Shown: piece by piece, positions 18,394 through 27,680 of the stretch
How the letters are laid out: each line of letters starts with the position of its first letter
Position numbering within the stretch: the first letter of the stretch is position 1
Assembly: GCA_033557675.1 (NCBI GenBank)
Contig: JAWQRM010000163.1
Coordinates: 1 to 27,856, forward strand
DNA: 27,856 nucleotides
Reading direction: 5' to 3'
Source of the DNA: Coptodactyla brooksi
Taxonomy: Eukaryota; Arthropoda; Insecta; Coleoptera; Scarabaeidae
Notes under the pieces: generated by a model
Databases searched by the model: none
What the model was told of the DNA's origin: nothing
What the model saw: only the letters and a program-made list of their open reading frames with translations
Made by a program: the position numbers and the translations under genes

Positions 18394-18761
18394 CTAGTAA
18401 CAGAAATTTATCGGGAAAACAGCTTTGGAAGGAAATAAAACCTCCGTTTTCTTTTTACCAAACTTTGGAATAATTCTTTCATTCTTCTTCAAGGTTCAAG
18501 AATAGAGGTCAACCTAACCTTGAATACAACAAACGTAAGTGAACAATGGAAAAAAGAGAGACAGTTTTAAACAGTACAAACATGTTAAAATACGTGAAAA
18601 CTTACAAATAAAAATTATGATTATATATTATTATAATTATATATTTTTCCATTGTTCACTTATGTTTGTTGTATTCAAGGTTAGGTTGATCTCTATTCTT
18701 GAACCCTGAAGAAGAATAAAAGAATTCCAAGGCTGTTTTCCCGATAAATTTCTGTTACTAG
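18394..18761. repeat. Inverted repeat, arms about 120-160 bp
   Basis: The left arm (18394-18555) and right arm (18644-18761) are inverted. Outer ends CTAGTAACAGAAATTTATCG match exactly, then AAAACAGC, then AAGAATAGAG, CAACCTAACCTTGAATACAA, CAAACGTAAGTGAACAATGG. The left arm has about 45 extra bases (about 18425-18470). The 88-bp centre is AT-rich. No transposase and no clear target duplication, so it may be a fold-back element or an inverted duplication. Confidence 0.8.
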
Positions 18762-19077
18762 ATACAAATAATAATAATTAAAACATATAACGGGCATGTC
18801 ATAAGTTGTTCAAAATATGCTCTACATCAAAAAAGAATCTTTAAGAATATCATAAGTACATGATAAATATTTTAAATCAACAGTTTCTAGAAAATAAAGA
18901 AAACCGAGAAGTACTCTTTTTGTTATTTTTGAACAATTCCCCTCTTTTCACTAAATCTTGATGTCTAATCGTTTCCAAAACCCATACTGCAAATACACTT
19001 TACACTTTTCTCTTTCAAAGCGCTTATTAGAATCAGAATTCGATATTTGTGAATAAATTTATTGACATTTCTTGTAT
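18762..19077. other. AT-rich non-coding DNA
   Basis: No recognisable gene. Confidence 0.5.
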
Positions 19078-19315
19078 TTACTTGAAATTCGTGAAATTAA
19101 TTTTATTGCCTCAGAAAAAGAAAATACTTAGTCAGCAAGCAATGTAGGTCACTACAGGTTCACTATAATAATAGTTATGTGTATTTAACATTTGTGCTTA
19201 CTTGAAATTACATTAGATATTCTATTGCCTCAGAAAGAGAAAATACTTAGTTTGCGAGCCATCTAGATGACTAAAGGTTCATTATGATAAAAATTATATA
19301 TATTTAACGTGAAAT
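19078..19315. repeat. Tandem duplication, unit about 120 bp
   Basis: The two copies start at 19078 and 19198 (TTACTTGAAATT). Shared blocks: ATTGCCTCAGAAA(A/G)AGAAAA, TACTTAGT, AAGGTTCA/CAGGTTCA, TATATTTAAC-like ends. Divergence of tens of percent says the duplication is old. Confidence 0.8.
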
Positions 19316-19493
19316 TTTAGGAGAATTATTTAGTAATGTGAGCAAAAGATTTTAGTTATTTGACCTTTTTTATTAAAGTCGATATTTCACTTGGAAGTTA
19401 ATTTATTATTTGGAAATTGCATTAGGTTGTTCGGAAAGTAATTTCGTTTTTTTATGAAAATTAAAGGCACTTTTTCTAGAGAGTATAAATATT

Positions 19494-19556
19494 TTATGCC
19501 ATTGCATATTCACCATTTTGGTCCAACACCTTTTGCCATCTTTCTGGCAGTAGCCA
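19494..19556 (-). pseudogene. mariner transposase C-terminal stub
   Basis: Reads LLPERWQKVLDQNGEYAMA and a stop, the mariner C-terminal signature (LPERWQKV-DQNGEY). It is closer to the family consensus than the 15.7-kb copy, so it is younger or less decayed. Everything upstream is missing. Confidence 0.85.
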
Positions 19557-19570
19557 GAAACGCTAGCGTG

Positions 19571-19592
19571 TTTAATTAATTAATTAATTAAT
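19571..19592. repeat. (TTAA)n microsatellite
   Basis: TTTAATTAATTAATTAATTA, with two more bases, inside the truncated mariner. Confidence 0.85.
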
Positions 19593-19865
19593 CATGGCAT
19601 TCTCTCCAAAATTTTGAGGAGGGAATACAGGGAAGTAGCAAGTTTGAGTCAAACCTGCCACCAGGTTAAAGTGGCAGATTTGACCCCTACTTGGAAGTTC
19701 ATTTATTATTTGGAAATTGTAACGGATCGAGATTGGAATCTCTAAACATCGTAGGGGAGGAATTATATAAGCAAGAGTTAGGAGTAAAGTAAGAGAAATA
19801 AGGATAAATGAATAATAAATGAATTGCCATCTAATTGGTTATGTGAAAGTAATTAAACATCAATT

Positions 19866-19960
19866 AGGCATCACCTTTTCAAAACAAATTGTAAATTGGT
19901 TAGCGAAACGTGTGTCGAGCAGATATGTTTTAGTTTTAATCTAATGGTGACCATTAGAAC
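19866..19960 (+). repeat. Repeat family B copy 3
   Basis: GGTTAGCGAAACGTGTGTCG, then AGCAGATATGTTTTAG and TTTTAATCTAATGGTG, align with copies 1 and 2. It retains GAAA, short stem III CGTGTG and a TC cleavage position, but the upstream CTGATGA half is not recognisable. Confidence 0.5.
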
Positions 19961-20386
19961 TTCGAAGTTGAATAAAAAAGATTCTTACCTTTTTCAAGAA
20001 ATTTTCGTTGGAAGGAATCGGTTACTGAGAGATGCAGGATGCATTTTTGTGTTTTACGCGTACATTATCTTGGAAAAATATTCCTTTTGAAGTTACTTGA
20101 GAAAGTTACAGTTTTCTCGCGTGACTTGGTTTCGTTCAATACTCCGAGTTCGTACGTACGTACTTCGGTGTTCTAAAACTTGTAAAGCTACGATATTTTA
20201 AAGTTGACTTTACGTAAAACGGTGAAGTACTTTTCACATGGCATTTGGATATTGTAAACGGCTTTCTGATGTAGGTACTGGTATAAAACTAGCAAACACA
20301 ATAATTTCCAGTATAAACAATAATTTTAAAGAAAACTTAATTGTAAAATATAGAGAGCGGAAGAAGAATAAAAGATAGACACACAG
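19961..20386. other. Non-coding DNA, nothing recognised
   Basis: Contains an imperfect palindrome around GTACGTACGTAC (about 20144-20168). Otherwise no gene or element recognised. Confidence 0.45.
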
Positions 20387-20394
20387 TATGCCAA

Positions 20395-21223
20395 TTAAAT
20401 AACGAGAATGTTTAGGTATACAAAAAAACACATCGAATTATGATTAAAAGTTATTTTTGATTCAAAATAGGTTCCACATAACTCAATACACTTTCTAGCA
20501 TAATGAACCAATGCATGCATAGATTTTTGTATGTCATCCTTAGGAATGACTTTTAGTACCTGCGATATATAAAGCGATCCTTCCATTATGTGGTGATATA
20601 TTATCATTCAATAAAAATAGCTGTTTTCTTCTTGACCACAAACGATGTAAAACTGCTAAATAATATTCTCCATTGGCCGTTTTACCCTGTGGCACAAATT
20701 AATCATCATTCTTGACTTCTGAGAACGCATTTTCTTGGTTTCGGCTCGTCTTTCTACTTCCATTCTGCAGATTGACGCTTAGTTTCTGGATTATATTTAA
20801 AGCACCAGTTTTCATGAGGTCTTTACAATGTTCTATACAAGCAATTTTTTGATCGTCATTTAAAGCATGTGGAACAAAACGTGCAGAAACTTTTCTTTTT
20901 CCCAAATCTTGAATCAAAATTTGACGAACAGTATCTTTATTTGTTTTTAAACCTGCGACCAACATTCTCACTGTAAAATTTCCGCCGACAGCAATGATTT
21001 CACGAATGTTTTCTAGCAATTCAGTAGGAATTTTACTTTCTGGACGACCAGGCCTTTCATCATAATTTAAATCCTTACGACAATTTTTGAAACGAATGAA
21101 CCACTCATAAACTCTAGCTTTAGACATACAATCATCGCCATACACTTTTTTCATCAACTCATAAGTCTCAGCACATTTTTTTCCAAATTTAAAACAAAAT
21201 TTAATATTTACTGTTTGTTCCAT
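20395..21223 (-). pseudogene. mariner transposase, frameshifted and deleted
   Basis: From ATG 21223, MEQTVNIKFCFKFGKKCAET leads into a mariner N-terminal domain (YGDDCMSKARVYEWFIRFK, then DERPGRPES), followed by the second helix-turn-helix (FTVRMLVAGLKTNKDTVRQI). After CKDLMK about 20 residues are lost, removing the TGDE block with the first catalytic Asp. In a shifted frame WCFKYNPETKRQSAEW and stops follow, then FVPQGKTANGEYYLAVLHRL and LLNDNISPHN, the second catalytic Asp region. The third Asp region is deleted. QVLKVIPKDD...CGTYFES is the C-terminus. It resembles the SETMAR-type mariner group. Not functional. Confidence 0.9.
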
Positions 21224-21349
21224 TATGTTTTTATATCAGTACATTTTTTGTCGTCATTCAAATGGCTATAACTTTGTAACCTATCATCCAATTAGCATGA
21301 ACTTGGGTGCGTTCGAAAGAGGTGACTTGTATCTTTCTAACAATGCATA

Positions 21350-22909
21350 TAGTATGAGGATGAAATCTCGTACCATAGGACTTTTAAGCCCCGCCCGCAA
21401 TACGTGTTAAAATGGGACGCATAGTGGAGTCTATAGTGAATACGCATTTTATAAGTATTGCCGATGTGACGGCACTACGGGAATTACGGATATAATTCAG
21501 TTGTTTAGCATATAGAACACATCTATTTCTAGTGAACATAATTAAAAGAAATGGGTGTATACACCGCTGAAGAAAAATTACAACTTATCAAGTGGTATTA
21601 CGGTGGCAGATCTACAAGCGATTGCCACGGGTTATTCGTACAATCTTTTGCGGGAAGGCCCGCTCCCACTAGACAAACTATTATCAGACTTATTCAGCAG
21701 TTTTAGAAAAGTTATTGTCTAAAGGAGTGTACCATATGCCACTTAAGATAACCTGGAAAAGTCTAAGAGAAAGTAAGAAGGGACGAAATGATTTGTGCTG
21801 CTGTAGAAGCAGATAACACAAAATCAACCAAACGTATTAGCGGGGAATTGAGAGTGGACAGTAAAACTGTACAGAGTGTTTACACAACCACGGCTACAAG
21901 AGCTATAAGGTCGGTAAAAGTCAAGAGATTTTTCCCGAGGCTAATATACGAAGGATGGAGTTTTATGAGCAAGTAATGGAAAAGGCAAATGTCGATGAAA
22001 ACTTTATTCAAAGTATTGGTTTCACCGATGAATTTACTTTTCCATTGCATGGAAAACACAATCTTGCTATTGTTCGTTATTGGTCTCGGGAAAGTTTGCA
22101 TAAAAGTTTTCCTGTTCGTACTCAATATCCGCAAATTGGTGGCGATCGTTTGAACTGAAATTCTTGGTGACCATTTAATAGGCCCTTTTTTATTGATGAG
22201 ATCTTAACTTTTCGGAAATATGTAGAATTGTTAGATACGCAAATACTTCTTGCTATCCGCTACATTCCCGGAATAGATCTGGATGGTGTTTGGTATCAGC
22301 AAGATGGTTGCCCGGCACATAATGCGGCATTTCCTAATCGCATTATGAGTGGGATATTAAATGGCCAGCGAGATCTCCAGATTTGTCCCAATACGATTTT
22401 TTTTGTAGAGCTGCTTGAAACAGGCCGTGTACGGCCACGAGCGAGCAGAAAACCTGGATGCCCTGAAAGCCAGAATAATAGACACAGCTAACGTTCTCAC
22501 ACCTGAAATGCTTTCTAATATTGGACGAAATTTCTATGAGAGATTAGTAGCTGGCATCTCAGCGAGGCCTATTTGAGCCGATATTGTAATCTTTTTAATT
22601 TGGTATTCTTTTTATGTTCAAGTGGGGTTTTAAGAATTTATTTCATTTTAGAATATTTTTCTATTCTCCTTTTATAAGAATAGGTTTATGTTCCTTTTCT
22701 ACAATCTACATTTAATTCCAATAACATTTAAAACGAGATATTTCGAAGATCTCCGTTTTGTAAAAGAGCACTAGCTAGTGCGATACACTACCATCGACAT
22801 GCCAAACGCGACTGCCACTAACAGTTCAACAAAGCAGAGGCTCCCTCCCTCACTACGTATTGCGGGCGCGGCTTAAAGTCCTATGGTAAAAGATTTTATC
22901 CGCATACTG
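21350..22909 (+). mobile_element. Tc1-like element (DUF4817/DDE type) nested in the mariner
   Basis: The inverted ends are about 58 bp: left TAGTATGAGGATGAAATC and right (complemented) CAGTATGCGGATAAAATC. Both then continue through TACCATAGGACTTT, AAGCC and CGCCCGCAATACGT. TA lies at 21348-21349 and 22910-22911. TACAGT-type ends are typical of Tc1-like elements. At 1,560 bp it is about full length, so only point damage and small indels inactivate it. Confidence 0.9.
21551..22576 (+). pseudogene. Tc1-like transposase with DUF4817 N-terminus, broken
   Basis: From ATG 21551, MGVYTAEEKLQLIKWYYGG then FAGRPAPTRQTIIRLIQQF is a DUF4817 helix-turn-helix, ended by TAG at 21704. From about 21780 RDEMICAAVEADNTKSTKRI is the second DNA-binding region. 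From 21955 EFYEQVMEKANVDENFIQ then FTDEFTF (first catalytic Asp), RYWSRESLHKSF, ILGDHLIGPFFIDE. YQQDGCPAHNA (about 22297-22329) holds the second Asp. WPARSPDLSQYDFF in a shifted frame (about 22360-22400) holds the third. LTPEMLSNIGRNFYERL ends at TGA 22574-22576. All catalytic Asp positions survive, but there are at least three frame changes or stops. Confidence 0.9.
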
Positions 22910-22979
22910 TACGTACGATAGATGGCGCTACATCTTCTATGTTTTAAATGAAAATGTTCGTTATTTAATTGTCATAACA

Positions 22980-23199
22980 GTAACAGTTAACGTAGAATGT
23001 AATATTTCTCTATAACTTTCTGTGAATATTATATATTTTATTCCTCCGACCGAAAGAAGGGAAGGCTTTAGTACATTTTTGATAGCTATATAACATCAAG
23101 GTAACCCTGAAATTACTACATTACTTTATGCGCGTCCCCTCATTAGTCAACATTACCGAGAACACCCCCCTATCTCTGTCGCAATCACAAATTGTGTTG
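22980..23199. other. Non-coding DNA, nothing recognised
   Basis: No gene or element recognised between the mariner right end and the GC-richer block. Confidence 0.45.
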
Positions 23200-23760
23200 C
23201 AGTAACTTCCACTGCGATATCTTTCGTCGATAGACCCGGGCAACATATTATTATGTTAATTTTATACGAGTCCGTTTACAACCTCTTAGAAAACTTCGTA
23301 CACGGTCACGATAGCCGACCTCCACTTCTGGCAAGGAACGACTCCGACGAGACAGGACGGGTATAGCGTAGGTTTATCTGGTGCTCGCAGTTTCCTGGGC
23401 TCTATCAAGGTCCATAAATCCAAAGTTGCCTTTCCGAGCTGCCCGCGGTCTCTCGCTATCGCCACAACGTTTTTGTCCAGAGAGATACCACGCCTGTGGC
23501 ACATAAAATTGGGTGTATTAAATAGTCAATTTTCTCAAATAACAAGTTTAGTTCCAAGTGGGACGATCCGAACCCGAGTATTATTTAGCGACGGTAGGTG
23601 TGGCCGAAAATGGGGATTTTAAATATTAATAGGAAACGACCTGGGGCACTCGGCGGAATAGGGACCCAGCGTTAATTTATGACTTGGGGCTGTTCGCCAA
23701 TTCGCTAATCGCTGGACAATCTGTGCGATCGAATACTCGCAATATTTTACCTGTGAGATG
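23200..23760. other. GC-richer non-coding block, possible conserved element
   Basis: CG-containing words are dense (GATAGACCCGGGCAAC, TCCGACGAGACAGGACGGG, GCTGCCCGCGGTCTCTCG, CGATCGAATACTCGC) against AT-rich flanks. A 72-codon minus frame (23286-23504) is open but resembles nothing known. Possible regulatory DNA or an unrecognised exon. Confidence 0.3.
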
Positions 23761-23861
23761 AAGACTATATTCAAAGGTATAAAATACCATCCTAATGATA
23801 ATTTTTCTTGTCAAAAGCAATTAAAATTTATATGGCCGATTTGGCCTTGGAGAACAAACGC
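23761..23861. other. Non-coding DNA
   Basis: Nothing recognised. Confidence 0.4.
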
Positions 23862-23995
23862 TGAAACTACGTGTTTCAATTCAATTTCAAAGTGATTTGT
23901 CCACTAGACTTACCATTACACGAATTAGTGATGAGTTTGAAGCAGATGGATCTGTTCAGAATGTGCATAAGCAACGTACCGGAAGGCATGTAGAC

Positions 23996-26204
23996 CAGTC
24001 TTTCTCAAAGTGGGCGATAACGTACCTTTATGGGGGTTGGAGGTTTTTAAGGGGGCAGTAGAAGGCTCAGAGAAGGCTGCTCCCGCATTGCCCTTGCCCA
24101 CACCCGCGCTTATCTTCCGCACCGGGTATTATAAACGAGTCATTGCATGTTTATCTCATTCTTGTTGATGCCTGTTATATGTCTTCAACCTATATAAAGG
24201 CACTTATTGTTCATTTTATTTTGATTAGCAGTATTGCGCGCAATTGATAGTAGATTTTTAAATGTTAATCTTTTACTCACGTATCTGTGAAGTAAAAACC
24301 ATGTCGGAAGCAAAACAGAAGAGACGGTAATATAGTGTGGAATATATTAAATACGAATTTATCGAAAATCCCACAAATCCATTATAGCCAATGTGCCTTA
24401 TTTATCAAAAAAAAACATTTTCAAATGAAGCGATGAAGGCTTCTAGGCTTCAAGATTATTTTAATAACATACACTCGGATAAGAAAGACAACGATGTAAC
24501 CTATTTTCGAGATATGAAAAAGAAGTACGAATTTCAGCCAACTATATCAAATCTCTTTTCATCAGCTTCTAAACGAGACGATGACGGATTTCGAACCTCC
24601 CACAATATCTCATTGTTGATTGCTAAAACAGGCAAACCACATACTATTGGGGAAGATTTAATTTTACCGGCAGTAAAAGAAGTAATAAGGACTGTGCTCC
24701 ATAAACCAGCGGTAGAGACTGCCCGGAAAATTCTTTTGAGCAAAGTACTGTGCAAAGATGAATTGATGAAATGGCAGAAAATATTGAAAAATCATCGTGC
24801 AATCATCTGCAAACTTGTCAATTTTCAATTCAGTTGGACGAGTTCACTTTACCTACTAATGAAGCATTTTTATTGTCATACGTGATGTTTATCAAAGATG
24901 AGAAAATACATCAAGAACTTTTGTTTAATGCACTGGAAAAGTTTTGTGATGAAAAGGAAATTCATTTGAATAATATTATGTCAGCTGCTACGGATGGCAC
25001 TCCGGCTATGACAGGGCGTCATAAAGGGTTCATAGCGCGCTTAAAAAATAAAATTCCTGACGTACTTGCTGTACATTGCTGTACATGTTATCAGAACAGT
25101 TAATAAAATTAACTGTTAGAAGTAACCCACTGAATGACAGATTATTTAGTTGGCTTTGCATTGCCAATGATGAAGGTTTCAACCGATTGCTGCTCCACAC
25201 AGAGGTGCGCTGGCTGTCAAAAGGTACTTGTTTAACTCGGTTTTACAATCTTTTCGGTCTGTGATACTGTTCTGGAAAACAGGGACAACCCCATCTCATG
25301 AAAGAATGATATACTCGACAGTCCTGTATAAATTGTTTAATGATATGAATCTTCAGCTTCAAGGCAACTACTTAAATTTGATTAAGACGAACGATACCAA
25401 TGCTGCTTTCGTAGCCAAACTACTATTGTTCAAAAGAAATATCGGCAGACGGGAATTCAATAACTTCCCTAATTTATCAGCAGTATCATTCAACAAACGA
25501 CGACTTGTTTGTTTACTGTCAAAACTTGGAGAACCTCCACGGTGATTTCAAGGAACGCTTCCAGGACATTTTAAACATGGATCTACCAGACTGGGTGTTG
25601 CATCCTTTTTTCAAATGTCAACACAGCAGGATCATCCCAGTTAGAAGAAGAACTTGTAGAACTGACAACAAATGAGGAATTAAAAATTAAATTCAAGAAC
25701 GGCTACCAAGAATTTTGGCTGTAAAAGCCGATCTCGCAACTGTACTATGATTATGATCGACTGTTCAATGATTTCTAATAGCATTCATATCGTCCTGTTT
25801 ATCTGAACGTGGATTTAGGGCTATAGCAACGTTGGTAACTAAAAAAAGAACTGTTACTGAACTTACAGCTGTTTTTAAGTAAATCGAACCTGATATTAAC
25901 AAACTCCATAAAATGCATGAGATTTATTCTTCACATTAGATAAGTTTTAAATTCATTATAATGTTAATAAAAATACTTCTCAATATAATTAAGTATGCGT
26001 TTTAATTGCTCTCATTGAAACATTCATATTTACACTCAGAAATAGAGGGACCATATCCTATTATATATAATGTATGTTTAAAAATAGTAGTAGCAATAGC
26101 TGTTCCAAATACACTACAGATGGTAAATAAAGGAAATTGGGGGGCTCTAGAGAAAAAATTATTTCCAAAATGGGCGGTGGGCGAAAAAAGTTTGAGAACC
26201 TATG
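23996..26204 (+). mobile_element. hAT element with 8-bp target duplication
   Basis: The left end CAGTCTTTCTCAAAGTGGG and right end, complemented CATAGGTTCTCAAACTTTTT, share the TTCTCAAA core typical of Charlie-like hAT ends. Flanks ATGTAGAC (23988-23995) and ATATAGAC (26205-26212) match 7 of 8, the hAT target-duplication length. The element is 2,209 bp and holds one degraded transposase in the same direction. Confidence 0.88.
24301..25939 (+). pseudogene. hAT transposase (ZBED5/SCAND3-like), multiply broken
   Basis: MSEAKQKRR opens at 24301 and meets a stop. A damaged BED zinc finger follows (MCLIYQKKTFSNEAMKASRL; the second Cys is Tyr). HNISLLIAKTGKPHTIGEDL and ILPAVKEVIRTVLHKPA are conserved. 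After a frame change come FSIQLDEFTLPTNEAFLLSY (Asp of the catalytic region) and ATDGTPAMTGRHKGFIA (second). The His/Cys region reads VHCCTCYQ. NDEGFNRLLLHTEVRWLSKG and NLQLQGNYLNLIKTNDTNAA follow. The end includes EELVELTTNEELKIKF, ERGFRAIATLVTKKR (hAT dimerisation motif) and EPDINKLHKMHEIYSSH to TAG. Small deletions and several stops abolish function. Such proteins are known as domesticated genes in vertebrates, but this copy is plainly a dead transposon. Confidence 0.92.
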
Positions 26205-26302
26205 ATATAGACAGAAGAAACAGTGTTGCAAACATATCATCAAAATTTAATAACACCTGTTTAACATCTTTCTTCAACATCTGTTCGTGCTGTTTCAAAA
26301 AC

Positions 26303-27560
26303 TACCTTAGCGGTTTAAGTGCCAAGGCTGACAGCGATTACTCGCTATGGAAAACAATGCGAGGATTTAAAAGACCAATCATACATGTACCTCCGATCAG
26401 AAATGCCCAAAATCAATGGATGAGGAGAAATAGTGAAAAAGCGGAATTATACGCGCAACACTTAGCATCAGTATTTCAACCAAATGACATTCATGTCTTT
26501 TAAAATGATGACACTAATGGAAGTAGCACAAGAAATTGATAACAACATCAACCCCAAGAAAGCCCCAGGAATAGAGGGAATTTCTACCAACCTTCTTAAA
26601 GAGCTCCCGAAAAGAGCTGTTCTAATGCTGACTTATTTGTTTAATGCTTGTTTAAGGCTACAATCTATTCCAGAGTGCTTCAAGACAGCACAGGTAATCA
26701 CGCTGAAGAAACCAGATAAGCCAGATGAGCAGTTCACACCCTATTGGTCAATCTCACTGCCACCTACGGTGTCCAAGCTATTCGAAAAGTTGTTATTGAA
26801 AAGACCCAAACCATTAATTAGGATTCCAGATTTTCAATTCGGATTCCGTCTTCACCACTCCACGATCGACCAGGTGTATAGGGTTGTCACCTACATTGAA
26901 CGTGCATCCTAGACGTCTCCCAAGCTTTCGACAGAGTCTGGCATCAAGGTCTTATCTAGAAGTTAGCCCAAATATTACCTGGTAACTACTGTCAATTAAT
27001 GGCATACTTACCCGAAAAAACCATCCAATATCATCAGGAGTTCCGCAAGGGAGTGTCCTTGGGCCCTATTTGTATCTTCTCTACACAGCTGATATTCCTA
27101 CAACAGAAAATACAGTCTTGGGCATGTTTGCCAATGACACTGTAATAATGAGCACCGATGCTAATCAAGAAAAGGCTGAGAGACTTCAGTATTATTCCGA
27201 ATTTATTATTAAATGATATTATGATACCACAAGCTGAGTCAGCAAAGTACTTTGGTCTACATCTTGAGGGAAAGCTAAACTGGAAGCACCATGTCGGACA
27301 AAAAGCTCTGCAGATGCGACAATGTCACGGACTTTGGTCCGTGACATGTACTGGTTGATTGGAAGAAAATCCAAAACTAAATTCAACCTAAGTTCCAAAA
27401 GACTAATCTACCTCTCCGTAGTTAGACCTATTAGCTTTGGGGACGTACCAAAGAAACAAAGAAACTTATAATTCAATGATGTCAGGATAAATTTCTTAGA
27501 ATAATTACCGACGCCTATCGTTTGCCAAGTTGATTAAACATAGAGCACATACATATACAA
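26303..27560 (+). pseudogene. Jockey-clade LINE ORF2, 5'-truncated, frameshifted
   Basis: Starts in the linker before the reverse transcriptase: YLSGLSAKADSDYSLWKTMR then EKAELYAQHLASVFQPND. Frame change near 26500. INPKKAPGIEGISTNLLKEL, PECFKTAQVITLKKPDKPDE, VSKLFEKLLLKR and FQFGFRLHHSTIDQVYRVVT are RT blocks. LDVSQAFDRVWHQGL (26907-26951) is motif A with its Asp. GVPQGSVLGP (about 27040) is motif B. MFANDTVIM (about 27125) is motif C, where the usual FADD has become FAND. YFGLHLEGKLNWKHHV (about 27250) is the post-catalytic block, and FLRIITDAYRLPS (27490-27530) the C-terminus. The endonuclease domain is absent. Frameshifts, stops and the lost Asp each make it inactive. Confidence 0.9.
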
Positions 27561-27680
27561 GATTTGATAAACAAAAATGCATTTTCAATATTAATTTTGT
27601 TCGTCCTTATGCATACACAAGTCTGGAAAACGTATGGTTGAATAAAAAGAAATAGTTTTAATTAAGTTCAACAGCATTAC

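Larger units (their letters stand above)
19388..19719 (-). mobile_element. Truncated mariner fragment between 31-bp direct repeats
   Basis: ACTTGGAAGTTAATTTATTA (continuing TTTGGAAATTG) at about 19389-19419 recurs at 19689-19719 with one mismatch. Between them a mariner terminal repeat, TTAGGTTGTTCGGAAAGTAA, starts at 19422. A C-terminal transposase stub follows, then at about 19594-19625 the CATGGCATTCTC...AAAATTTTG motif also seen in the 15.7-kb mariner. The opposite terminal repeat is absent. A 31-bp flanking duplication is far longer than the TA made by mariner, so the flanks need another explanation. Confidence 0.75.
20389..22974 (-). mobile_element. mariner element, internally deleted, carrying a nested Tc1-like insertion
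   Basis: The left end TGCCAATTAAATAACGAGAA (20389) and the right end, complemented TGACAATTAAATAACGAACA (from 22974), are inverted. TA lies at 20387-20388 and 22975-22976. The transposase reads leftwards from 21223. The Tc1-like element at 21350-22909 splits the leader between the right terminal repeat and the start codon. Without it the mariner is about 1.02 kb, shorter than a full copy of roughly 1.3 kb, which fits the deletions seen in its coding part. Confidence 0.85.
23862..26300 (+). pseudogene. DUF4817-type transposase N-terminal fragment, split by the hAT element
   Basis: The left part (23862-23995) reads FQSDLSTRLTITRISDEFEA followed by DGSVQNVHKQRTGR, the second part of a DUF4817 helix-turn-helix and the SV-N-...R-GRP hinge of Tc1/mariner-type transposases. 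It differs from the Tc1-like copy at 21.5 kb. The hAT element inserted right after it with an 8-bp duplication. To the right (26213-26300) the sequence is poorer, but STSVRAVSKTT in one frame could be the continuing second helix-turn-helix. No catalytic domain follows, because the Jockey LINE begins. Confidence 0.6.

Noticed and set aside
18690..18720. CTGAAGA in the right arm of the 18.4-kb inverted repeat as a hammerhead core
   Set aside because: No GAAA followed by a short stem and a GTC triplet at the expected spacing.
22228..22491. Independent 87-codon ORF
   Set aside because: It is the middle of the Tc1-like transposase (YQQDGCPAHNA), ended by a frameshift.
21371..22888. Alternative Tc1-like termini at the inner TA next to CCATAGG
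   Set aside because: The inverted similarity continues about 23 bp further out on both sides to TACAGT-type ends, and only the outer ends leave a consistent mariner leader.
24301..25939. Domesticated host gene related to ZBED5 or SCAND3
   Set aside because: Multiple stops and frameshifts plus intact hAT termini and target duplication show a dead transposon copy.
26006..26503. A 165-codon gene spanning the hAT right end
   Set aside because: The frame runs by chance through the hAT terminus into LINE sequence; only the part from about 26303 is meaningful.
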